DNA of 64,000 nucleotides from Acidobacteriota bacterium (GTDB lineage: Bacteria; Acidobacteriota; Blastocatellia; Pyrinomonadales; Pyrinomonadaceae), in assembly GCA_025463135.1 (NCBI GenBank), contig JAOAPY010000020.1, positions 1 through 64,000 of the forward strand, given 5' to 3'. The translations under genes were made by a program, and so were the position numbers. The notes below the pieces were generated by a model, which was not told where the DNA came from, searched no databases, and worked only from the letters and a program-made list of their open reading frames with translations. Below are positions 18,152-25,518 of this stretch, piece by piece. Each line of letters opens with the position of its first letter. Positions within the stretch are counted from its first letter, which is position 1.

Positions 18152-18215
18152 AGGTCTTGCTCCTTCACTTTTTGGCAGTCAATATCTCAAGGGTTAATCG
18201 CAAGCGACTCACTCA

Positions 18216-18737
18216 TCAGTTTTGCGAGGGAAAGATACCGAACAGAGAAAGGATGTAGCTGATGCACGTAAAAGGAATCATGTTCTCGTGCGGCTGAGAT
18301 CCCCCGGTCGGCGAGGTCGGTATAGGCGGACTGCCCATCGTCGTGTCAGGCGCAACGGCGGCGTATTGGTTTACGTCGGAGCCGGCCCAGAGTCCACCCG
18401 CGGGATTTGAGGCGTTGCCGCCTCCACCAATACAAAGTGCCGGATGCGAGTGAGCCGGTATTGTCTGGGTGGTCAGTGTCACGCTTTCCGAGCCGCCCTG
18501 TTCGCCGATCTGATAGTTTTGGAGCCCCGAGCCCTGGCCCTGATGGATTGGCACGCGGCCCTGCAGATCCGGCAACGCAAACGTCTCTTGTCCGTCGCCG
18601 CCGTAAGTGGTGCCGATCAATTGGAAGAGAACATCGTTTTCGGAAATCGGCATTAATTGTCCCTGGCAAAACGCCCAACCAGCAGGCGCAAAATTCCCGC
18701 CGAACATTCTGATTTCACCAACGTATGGCTGCGACAT
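18216..18737 (-). CDS. Phage tail-collar domain protein (MdpB-like), copy 1
   Basis: 173 aa; ATG 18737 preceded by AAGGAG. The motifs are GEIRMFGGNFAPAGWAFCQG, LIGTTYGGDGQETFALPDLQ and HENMIPFTCISYILSLFGIF. It is the first and most divergent of the three. It faces a Tat-signal DUF6916 gene across about 400 nt of non-coding DNA, so both genes could share a control region. Confidence 0.85.
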   Translation of the reverse strand: MSQPYVGEIRMFGGNFAPAGWAFCQGQLMPISENDVLFQLIGTTYGGDGQETFALPDLQGRVPIHQGQGSGLQNYQIGEQGGSESVTLTTQTIPAHSHPALCIGGGGNASNPAGGLWAGSDVNQYAAVAPDTTMGSPPIPTSPTGGSQPHENMIPFTCISYILSLFGIFPSQN

Positions 18738-19126
18738 TATTTCACTCTCCTTAAGCTAGCAAAGCAAAATCTCTGTGAAGCTGGATGTAAGTTACGTGCT
18801 CCATCGGAAAGGCGACTGGGAAAACTGGGCTGCCGTCAATACTCGTGTTTCCGTGAAGCCAACCACTCAATTCGAGGCTTGCGAGTGGTCACGATCACTA
18901 TGTGGCGCAGGAATATATCCGCTAACCAAAAACATTGCAAGAAGTTTTATTGCTAAACCATGGAACGTTGGTAGGTACCGCAGCTTCCGGCAGCTGAGGT
19001 GCATGTGTGTGCCGGTGCAAAATGCCTTGCAAGAATTTCCGAGCCCATGAATTTTTTGGTTGCAAGTTTCGGTGCGAACAAATAGACTGCTCACTCCTTA
19101 CGGTGGTCCTCACGTAGAATTTCACT
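18738..19126. other. Divergent control region between the tail-collar operon and the Tat-signal DUF6916 gene
   Basis: About 390 nt without a supported ORF. It must hold the promoters for both directions, but no clear -35/-10 pair stands out. A GC-rich segment near 18810-18830 (GGCGACTGGGAAAACTGGGC) could form a short hairpin. No known riboswitch core was recognised. Confidence 0.4.
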
Positions 19127-19141
19127 ATGGAGGCTGTTCAA

Positions 19142-19561
19142 GTGATTACTTCGCGTAGAAGTTTTCTGAAGCACGGATCACTGCTCGCTTTGGCGGTTGG
19201 TATCCCCGCGGGTTTGACTCGCACAGTTTTAGCCGGCACGTTTGTTTCGCCCCCAAGCGCTTTGGATCTGACAATGGCAAATTTTGTCGCGCAACTCAAT
19301 ACAACGTTTCAGATCGGCCAGGGAAGTTCGAAGGTCGCTCTCAAGCTTATTGAAGTCGCGAACCTTGGGCCAAAGCTGACGAGCGGCGGGAGAGAGGCTT
19401 TCCTGCTTGCGTTTCGTGGGAATAATGCAACCCCGCTCAAACAGGATGTTTATCACATCGAGCATGAAAAGCTCGGCCGCTTTTCGCTGTTGGTCGTTCC
19501 GGTTGTCAGCAGGGACAAAAGCGCGGGAGCATACGAGGTGATCATCAATCGCCTGCACTAG
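19142..19561 (+). CDS. DUF6916-like protein with twin-arginine export signal
   Basis: GTG 19142 is preferred because GGAGG at 19129-19133 lies 8 nt upstream; the in-frame ATG at 19127 overlaps that site and has none of its own. The N-terminus TSRRSFLKHGSLLALAVGIP is a Tat signal (SRRSFLK plus a hydrophobic run), ending near TVLAGTF. The remaining 100 residues (FVAQLNTTFQIG ... VALKLIEVANL ... EAFLLAFRGN ... GRFSLLVVPV ... YEVIINRLH) match the small beta-rich family that I know as DUF6916. A leaderless relative lies at 20157-20462. Its stop codon overlaps the stop of the convergent acetyltransferase gene. Function is unknown. Confidence 0.75.
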   Translation: MITSRRSFLKHGSLLALAVGIPAGLTRTVLAGTFVSPPSALDLTMANFVAQLNTTFQIGQGSSKVALKLIEVANLGPKLTSGGREAFLLAFRGNNATPLKQDVYHIEHEKLGRFSLLVVPVVSRDKSAGAYEVIINRLH

Positions 19562-20112
19562 GCTATCTTATCCGCCGAACCGAATGGGCCCATGGATTTC
19601 GAGATATCCTTTTGGGCGGCGGACCACTCCAATAGAAAATATATTCCTTCATCACCAATGCGTGAAAACCCCAGGCGCTCAAAGAGACGAAGCGAAGGGT
19701 TAAAGCTCTCAACATAGATTCGCAAGGCGCGCCGGCTTTGTTCGGCTTCGCTAATCAATTCGCGGATTAAGTGACTCCCTATGCCCGCATTTCGTTCCTG
19801 TGGCAGGAGACTAATGTCGAGGATCTCAATCCCGCCGTCCCTCCGCGCTACGTAAAGCCGGCCCATGGGACGATCGTTGCGGATGATTATGTCGTGTCGC
19901 GCCTCGGGATATTCTTTCCGATAGTGCTGCTGTTGAGCAGTGAATTGCATCGTTACAAAGGCCTGTTTCTGTTCCTCGCTCCAGGGCACCAATGCCATCT
20001 CCTCCGCTCTCGTGCTCGCATAAATCTCGAGCAGCAATGCCTCATCAGCCGCCGTCGCAGGACGGAGCACAATAGACGGAATAGGCTGCAACTCTGCGAA
20101 GTTTTCTTTCAT
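19558..20112 (-). CDS. GNAT-family N-acetyltransferase
   Basis: 184 aa. The acetyl-CoA binding motif A is visible as ISLLPQERNAGIGSHLIREL, followed by the beta-strand / FERLGF motif B. The N-terminal part (TRAEEMALVPWSEEQKQAF) closely parallels the second GNAT of the cluster (22239-22736), so the two are paralogues. The start at 20112 has GGAG at a longish spacing. It ends on a CTAG shared with the convergent Tat-DUF6916 gene. The substrate is unknown; given its neighbours, acetylation of a peptide or protein of this cluster is possible but unproven. Confidence 0.85.
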   Translation of the reverse strand: MKENFAELQPIPSIVLRPATAADEALLLEIYASTRAEEMALVPWSEEQKQAFVTMQFTAQQQHYRKEYPEARHDIIIRNDRPMGRLYVARRDGGIEILDISLLPQERNAGIGSHLIRELISEAEQSRRALRIYVESFNPSLRLFERLGFSRIGDEGIYFLLEWSAAQKDISKSMGPFGSADKIA

Positions 20113-20156
20113 TTCTTACACGCTCCATTTTTTTGGGAAATAGAGTTGAGCGGGAT

Positions 20157-20462
20157 TCAACTTGTCTTTCTGAGGCGATTAAAGACCGCTTCGTAGTGGA
20201 AGCCTTCATCATCCTTCTTTATCGGCACGAGAAAGAGTTCAAACCGGTCCATTTGATCATGATCGAACGGGCGCATGCCCTGGCCCAAAAACATATCCAG
20301 CGGGCCACGAAAGACAATTGAGAATTGTTCCTGTCGCGGAGAGAGTTGGAGTTCCGAAACTTCGATCAGGGTTAGCTCGACGCGATTGGCCTCGTCAAGA
20401 GGAATTGTGAATTTTGTATTTAACTGGGCAGTGAAAGCTTCGTGTGTTAGGGACGTAGACAT
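20157..20462 (-). CDS. DUF6916-like protein without signal peptide
   Basis: 101 aa from ATG 20462 with AGGAG 7 nt upstream; the frame runs back to 20729 but there overlaps the methyltransferase gene. Sequence LTHEAFTAQLNTKFTI ... VELTLIEVSEL ... EQFSIVFRGP ... DRFELFLVPI ... YEAVFNRLRK aligns along its whole length with the exported relative at 19142-19561. It lies 65 nt after the methyltransferase gene and 44 nt before the GNAT gene on the same strand, so the four minus-strand genes from 22736 to 19558 look like one operon. Function is unknown. Confidence 0.78.
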   Translation of the reverse strand: MSTSLTHEAFTAQLNTKFTIPLDEANRVELTLIEVSELQLSPRQEQFSIVFRGPLDMFLGQGMRPFDHDQMDRFELFLVPIKKDDEGFHYEAVFNRLRKTS

Positions 20463-20527
20463 GGCAGTCTCCTGAGCATGAATTTTAATTCGAAAATCTG
20501 CCGCCGATGAAATGCGATAATGCGAAG

Positions 20528-22258
20528 TTACCTCGGGCGGGTCATAATTAATATCATGAAATCGCGGAGTTTGGGACCATAATGAAACCCGCTGTGCAAC
20601 GGCGAAAAAGAAAACCCCGTCAAACCGATGCGCTCCACAAGGTCGCCGAACTTTTTTAGAAAATCGTTTTTCGAAATTAAAGCGTAGGGAAGCGACATCC
20701 CGTGCTTTTGAAAAACATAGTTCAGACATTGAATGTGTTCTTCGTGGCCGTCGAGCATTGATACCCCATCATCTACTTCGAGAAATTCTCCCAGGGTGAG
20801 CCATTGGCAATCAAACCCCACGCTGCGTGCGCATCGAGCGACGTGCCCGAAATGAATTGAAAACTCTTCGTGGTTCAGATGGTAACTCTGCATCGGATAG
20901 CTGTCGGCGGCGCCGTACTCCGATACCATCAGTACTCCCCCCGGAGAAAGATGGTCCCATGAACGCTCGATGAAACGGAAAGTCCCCGCGTTCACCAAAA
21001 ACATATCAGGACTATTTTCGTCGGCAAGGTTGTATTGTTCGACGTCACGGGCGCCCTCTCCTTCCCAGCGTTGCCCGGAATCATCACGGCCTTCGCGTTT
21101 GCGTTTCACCCAGGCCACTGGAAAGTCCGCGATCACTTCGTTGGCGACGATCAGATCAAACGTGTGGCCGCGGAGATCGAGTTTCGTCGCGTCTTGATGG
21201 AAATGCGTGACCTGTAGCCCGACCGCAGCCAAAGTCTCTCGCTGACCCTGTATCAGAGCCGGCGATAAATCCGCGATGTGATAGAGGAGCTCGAGGGGAC
21301 TGCCCACTGGCGTTGTTAGGCATTGCAATTGTTGAATAAACGACCGCGCAAAACTGCCGCTCCCACCGCCAACTTCCAGGACGTTGAGAGAATCCGCTTC
21401 GCGCGGAAGCAGTTCCCGTCTCAGCATGGAAGCGCAGAACCGCGCGCCATAATCAAATCCTCCGAGCGCCTCGTTCGGAAAGCGAAATGCATGGTTGATA
21501 GTGGGCTCGATCAGATCGAATTCCCAGGTGGCATCGTCGATACCGTGGAGATGAAAATCACTGATCGATTGAGCATTGGAATCTGATTCCGGTTGATTCC
21601 ATTTGGCGGCATGATAGAGATTCCGCGGCACGGTATTGCAAGGTTCATAAATGTCAGTTTGATCTTCAGCGCGGGTGGTTAATTTGATCAGTTGCCGCTC
21701 CGGACCGGTCAAGAATTCGATCGTCTCACGGCAGCGCACCTCGTCCGAAGGATTCACGATTCCCGAGTCCGCGAAGATTTCCCTGAGTGCCCTTGAGCCA
21801 TCCGCTTGCAGAAAAATATTCGCGGCAATGGGCGGCATCGGCTCTTCAACAATTGCCGGTAATTCGTTTCTTCTGGGTGAATAGGTGCGACGGCTCATCG
21901 ACGTGCGCACTAACTTTATTTCTCCGCTTTCGTGGCGATAGACGAGCGCTGGATTCTGAACGGGGCGTACCACAATGTGGTCCAGGAAAGCTGCGAGTGG
22001 ATCCTCATCAGATGAAATTAGAAATCTCTGTTCAATTAGTTCCCTGATTTGCGCGCCATCAGCTGCCAGCTTTTCGAGATCTTCGTCGGCAAGCGAAAGA
22101 CCGCTTCCCAGCCGCACGGCAAACAACATCGCTCTGACGCTTTCGCGCGGCTCGATCACGTAACCAGTCAACTGATGAAAAATTCCGTACTGAATCGTGT
22201 TTGGCAGTAAGCGGTTCTCGACGAAGTGCGCGTAGGGGCTAAGCTGATAGAGAGCCAT
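20528..22258 (-). CDS. Class I SAM-dependent methyltransferase with extra N-terminal region (576 aa)
   Basis: Motif I is LNVLEVGGGSGSF at about residues 290-302, followed by LLYHIADLSPALIQGQRETL and DLIVANEVIADFPV; this arrangement resembles the MidA/NDUFAF7-type group of methyltransferases. The first 280 residues are not part of the Rossmann fold and include a helix-rich segment (YVIEPRESVRAMLF ... LIEQRFLI) that could be a small winged-helix or peptide-recognition module. ATG 22258 lies inside the upstream GNAT gene (20-nt overlap) with GGAG 8 nt upstream, so translation is coupled. The target is unknown. Confidence 0.8.
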   Translation of the reverse strand: MALYQLSPYAHFVENRLLPNTIQYGIFHQLTGYVIEPRESVRAMLFAVRLGSGLSLADEDLEKLAADGAQIRELIEQRFLISSDEDPLAAFLDHIVVRPVQNPALVYRHESGEIKLVRTSMSRRTYSPRRNELPAIVEEPMPPIAANIFLQADGSRALREIFADSGIVNPSDEVRCRETIEFLTGPERQLIKLTTRAEDQTDIYEPCNTVPRNLYHAAKWNQPESDSNAQSISDFHLHGIDDATWEFDLIEPTINHAFRFPNEALGGFDYGARFCASMLRRELLPREADSLNVLEVGGGSGSFARSFIQQLQCLTTPVGSPLELLYHIADLSPALIQGQRETLAAVGLQVTHFHQDATKLDLRGHTFDLIVANEVIADFPVAWVKRKREGRDDSGQRWEGEGARDVEQYNLADENSPDMFLVNAGTFRFIERSWDHLSPGGVLMVSEYGAADSYPMQSYHLNHEEFSIHFGHVARCARSVGFDCQWLTLGEFLEVDDGVSMLDGHEEHIQCLNYVFQKHGMSLPYALISKNDFLKKFGDLVERIGLTGFSFSPLHSGFHYGPKLRDFMILIMTRPR

Positions 22259-22736
22259 GCTTCATCTCCAGGTAGACTCCATCATCGCCGACCACTGTAA
22301 AGCCCAACCGTTCGTACAATCTGGCCGCGGCGCTCCCGCGCAACACATGAAGGCTGACGTGCTTCTGCGCGCTTGCAGCTTCAATCAATAGTGATTGAAT
22401 CAGAGAAGTTCCAATTCCACCGTTGCATTGCTCCGGCAGCAATGCAATGTCGACGAGAATGATATCTTTGCCGCTGCGGTCAACCAGGAAGCGCCCGACG
22501 GAAAGGTCTTCCAGGAGCACGATGCTGCTATCCGCGTCGGGATAGGACATGCTGTATTGCCGGCTTTGAGCGTTGAATTGCATGGCCAGAAACGCTTGCT
22601 TCTGTGTGTCGTCCCAACCTGAGAGGCTCAGTTCCTCGCTGCGGGTGCTGGCAAAGACCGCAAATAGAAAATCCTGGTCAGCGGGTGTGACTGGACGAAG
22701 ACCTGTTGACTGTTTATTCGCTGGCATTGAGCTCAT
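22239..22736 (-). CDS. GNAT-family N-acetyltransferase, paralogue
   Basis: 165 aa. Motif A reads ALLPEQCNGGIGTSLIQSLL and motif B RLYERLGF. The N-terminal half (TRSEELSLSGWDDTQKQAFL AMQF) matches the GNAT at 19558-20112. It is the first gene of the minus-strand operon and overlaps the methyltransferase start by 20 nt. The upstream gap of 100 nt to the divergent hydroxylase gene must contain promoters for both directions. Confidence 0.85.
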   Translation of the reverse strand: MSSMPANKQSTGLRPVTPADQDFLFAVFASTRSEELSLSGWDDTQKQAFLAMQFNAQSRQYSMSYPDADSSIVLLEDLSVGRFLVDRSGKDIILVDIALLPEQCNGGIGTSLIQSLLIEAASAQKHVSLHVLRGSAAARLYERLGFTVVGDDGVYLEMKHGSLSA

Positions 22737-22836
22737 CTATGAGGTCCCTCGTGATCATCGTTCGTTGCTTCGGCGCGACGAGTCTGCTATTAGATCATTT
22801 TTTGCTCCGTGGCGCTACCGGCAAGCAGGAGAATCA

Positions 22837-23656
22837 ATGATCAGTAAATCGAAGCTGCCTTTTGCCTTCGATCCGCAATTGCTAAAAGCGGACCTCGAGC
22901 AAGTCGCCCCCGACGAATGGGTCGCTCACTTCAACAAAGAGTACTTCGAAGGAGAGTGGACCGGCGTCGCTTTGCGCTCGCTTGATGGGTTAACGCGCAG
23001 GATTTCTTCCCCCCCTGCCAACCGATCAACCTTTTGCCGATACGCCGCTCCTTGCACGATGTCCGTATGTCCGCACCGTGCTCGCAACCCTTCAATGTCC
23101 GCTGCGGTCCGTTAGATTCCTGAGACTGAAGTCCGGTTCAAGCATCCGCGAGCACCGCGATTACATTCTGGGATATGAAGAAGGACTAGTGCGTCTGCAC
23201 GTTCCCGTGATCACCAGTGCCGAAGTGATCTTTTTTCTCGACGCGCATCGCATCGAAATGAAAGCCGGCGAGTGTTGGTACCTCGATCTGAGTCTGCCGC
23301 ACTGGGTTGAAAACCGGAGCTCCACTGATCGAGTCCATTTGGTAATTGATTGCGAAGTCAATGATTGGCTGCGAGAAATTCTTTCGTTCGATGAGGCGGA
23401 CAAGGCGGAAGTGAAAACGGCACGCCCGGAAAACGAGGAGTTCTCTCCCACTGCGGCTGATCTGGAACATTTTCGCCGGATCGTGCTAAGCAACCTCGGT
23501 CTGCAAAACCGATTGCGCCAAACCACGGACAGAGAAAGTTTCATCAGGTTGATCGTTGCTGTGGGCGGCGAGCATGGATATCGCTTCACGGCTGAGCACG
23601 TGCAGGAAGCGTTGCGCGCGGCTCAACGTGCCTGGCATGAAAGATGGATAGACTAA
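22837..23656 (+). pseudogene. Aspartyl/asparaginyl beta-hydroxylase-family gene with one-base frameshift in a C7 run
   Basis: ATG 22837 has AGGAG upstream and opens MISKSKLPFAFDPQLLKADL ... GEWTGVALRSLDG. The frame is lost at the C7 run 23009-23015; removing one C joins it to DTPLLARCPYVRTVLATLQC and on to the stop at 23656, giving 272 residues. The downstream part has the cupin core of the 2-oxoglutarate/Fe(II) Asp/Asn hydroxylases: REHRDY, GLVRLHVPV, GECWYLDLSLPHWVENR, DRVHLVIDC. It overlaps the sulfotransferase start by 13 nt. The break may be an assembly error in a homopolymer, a true mutation, or a slippage site. The expected activity is hydroxylation of Asp/Asn side chains; the target is unknown. 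Confidence 0.8.
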
Positions 23657-24648
23657 CTGACATTTCGCTACTCGACGGCTGGATTCCGGTGCGCTTTTAC
23701 TGGCGCGAAGATCAGCCAATGGTGGATTGGTGTTATCTGGGCCGGCATCGTCTCCAGGATCCCTTTTTTGAGCAGACAGTCGGACAACGCATCCTCGAGC
23801 CATTCAATCTTTTATTTCGCCAGCAAACGTCCATGCAGTTGTTGGGTGAATTGCACGAGGCGCGGCCCGGAATTCAACCAACCGGCTTTATCTTCCATCT
23901 GTCGCGCTCCGGCTCCACTTTGGTTTCACGGATGCTGGCCGCTCTTCCGAAAAACGTAGTGATCTCGGAAGCTCGCCCGATTGATGCAACGCTGCGGTCG
24001 CGGTCTCAAAGTGCAACGGTAACAGATGAACAGAGAAGCACGTGGCTGCGATGGATGGTCAGCGCCCTGGCCCAGCGGCGCTGCGGAGACGAAGAGCATT
24101 TCTTCACGAAGTTTGATGCCTGGAATATTTTTGACTTGCCGTTGATCAGGCAGGCATTTCCCGAGGTGCCCTGGATCTTCATTTATCGTGACCCCGTTGA
24201 AGTGCTGGTTTCGCAGATGGAACAGCGCGGCGCGCACATGGTTCCGGGTGTAATCAACCCCCTATTGTTCGGAATGGACTTCAACGCCATCATGGAAATG
24301 CAGCCGGAGGTTTATTGCGCCAAAGTTCTCGCCGCGATTTGCCAGGCGGCATTGCAACATCATTCGGAAGGCGGAATGCTCGTTAACTACACGCAACTGC
24401 CGGATGCTGTCAGCACTTCGATCTCGGAATTTTTCGGGGCGCGTTGGACGGAGGCCGAAAAGCAAATAATGGAGGCGACGACGAAGCGCAACTCCAAGGA
24501 CCCGGCAGCCATTTTTACCGGCGATTCAGCCAGTAAACAAAATAAAGCCCGCGAGCAACTACGCGAGGCTGCCAGGCGATGGCTGTATCCAATTTATGAA
24601 GAACTTGAAAGCGCCCGTGCCGAGCGTAATGTCACCTTCCAGTACTAG
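23644..24648 (+). CDS. Sulfotransferase-family protein
   Basis: 334 aa. The PAPS 5'-phosphosulfate loop is seen at about residues 86-98 (LSRSGSTLVSRML) and the 3'-phosphate-binding motif at about 178-190 (IFIYRDPVEVLVS). The N-terminal 80 residues contain DWCYLGRHRLQDPFFEQTV, which may be a separate binding module. ATG 23644 lies within the end of the hydroxylase gene, so the two are translationally coupled. A sulfated peptide, protein or glycan is the likely product; the acceptor is unknown. Confidence 0.83.
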   Translation: MDRLTDISLLDGWIPVRFYWREDQPMVDWCYLGRHRLQDPFFEQTVGQRILEPFNLLFRQQTSMQLLGELHEARPGIQPTGFIFHLSRSGSTLVSRMLAALPKNVVISEARPIDATLRSRSQSATVTDEQRSTWLRWMVSALAQRRCGDEEHFFTKFDAWNIFDLPLIRQAFPEVPWIFIYRDPVEVLVSQMEQRGAHMVPGVINPLLFGMDFNAIMEMQPEVYCAKVLAAICQAALQHHSEGGMLVNYTQLPDAVSTSISEFFGARWTEAEKQIMEATTKRNSKDPAAIFTGDSASKQNKAREQLREAARRWLYPIYEELESARAERNVTFQY

Positions 24649-24677
24649 CGAGGCTACGCCTCAGACCGACAAGATTC

Positions 24678-24755
24678 CTTTGCGTGCTTTGCGTCTTTGC
24701 GGGAGGCACTTCAATGGCGACAAAGAATTTCCCGCAAGGCGCAAAGCACGCAAAG
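24678..24755. repeat. Imperfect intergenic palindrome (REP-like)
   Basis: The left arm 24678-24704 starts CTTTGCGTGCTTTGCGTC and the right arm 24730-24755 ends GGCGCAAAGCACGCAAAG, its near-complete reverse complement with one indel. It lies between the sulfotransferase and TPM genes, with no T tract, so it is more like a dispersed palindromic element than a terminator. Confidence 0.7.
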
Positions 24756-24891
24756 AAATATCGATTCAAAACTTGACTCACTTGCATCAAGTCTTGCGCT
24801 ACAAGGATTCTAGTTCAGCAGCCTCCAAATAAATCAACGAACCACCTCAGTTGCCCGTGTTGGCTTTTCGCCTTATCATCATTTCCTGCAA

Positions 24892-25518
24892 ATGACTCGC
24901 GTAAAATTCGATCAACCAGCCTGCGACTCGCTCGCTCAATGCGTAAAAGAGATCGAGAGTGAAACCGATGCCGAATTGGTGATCGTGGTGCGCGGTAGAT
25001 CCGGAAACTATCGCCACGCGGATTATCTTTTCGGCGCGCTCATCGCTTTCATCGGATTGCTTTTACTGCTCTTCCTGCCGGTTGACTTTCATACCTACTG
25101 GGTGCCAATCGATGTCGCAGTGTTGTTTGTCGCCGGCGCGTACACCTGTTCACGTTCCAGGCACCTGCGGCGATTGCTGACCACAAGAAAATTTCGCGAG
25201 GCAGCGGCGCGCACGGGAGCAGCCGCGATGTTCTATGAAGCGGGCATCGCCAATACGAATGCTGAGATGGGTGTGCTCATCTATCTTTCCATTCTCGAGC
25301 GACGTCTGGAGTTGATTGCCGATCGCGGTGTTTTGAAAGCTGTGCCGCCGCTGGAATGGAACCAGAGTTTGTTTGAGTTGAAGCAAGCCGGTGCTGAGCC
25401 CGATGTCCAGACTTTTTTAAAGGCGTTACGTAGTCTCGGCGCGCTATTGGCTAAACATCTACCGGCCACTGGAGAGAATCCCAACGAACTGCCGGACATG
25501 CCGCGCTTTGAATTGTGA
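24892..25518 (+). CDS. TPM-domain membrane protein
   Basis: 208 aa. The N-terminal part (CVKEIESETDAELVIVVRGR) and the later FYEAGIANTNAEMGVLIYLS ... RRLELIADRGV are typical of the TPM domain (Psb32/YgcG-like), and two membrane segments lie between them (LFGALIAFIGLLLLLFLPV and VPIDVAVLFVAGAY). The order is altered relative to usual TPM proteins, in which the membrane part follows the domain. It overlaps the Tim44-like gene by one base (TGATG), so the two form an operon. A role in membrane or envelope maintenance is inferred. Confidence 0.75.
   Translation: MTRVKFDQPACDSLAQCVKEIESETDAELVIVVRGRSGNYRHADYLFGALIAFIGLLLLLFLPVDFHTYWVPIDVAVLFVAGAYTCSRSRHLRRLLTTRKFREAAARTGAAAMFYEAGIANTNAEMGVLIYLSILERRLELIADRGVLKAVPPLEWNQSLFELKQAGAEPDVQTFLKALRSLGALLAKHLPATGENPNELPDMPRFEL

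Noticed and set aside
17082-18737. Prophage or phage-tail-like particle
   Set aside because: Only the collar domain is present; there are no sheath, tube, baseplate, spike, capsid, terminase or integrase genes nearby.
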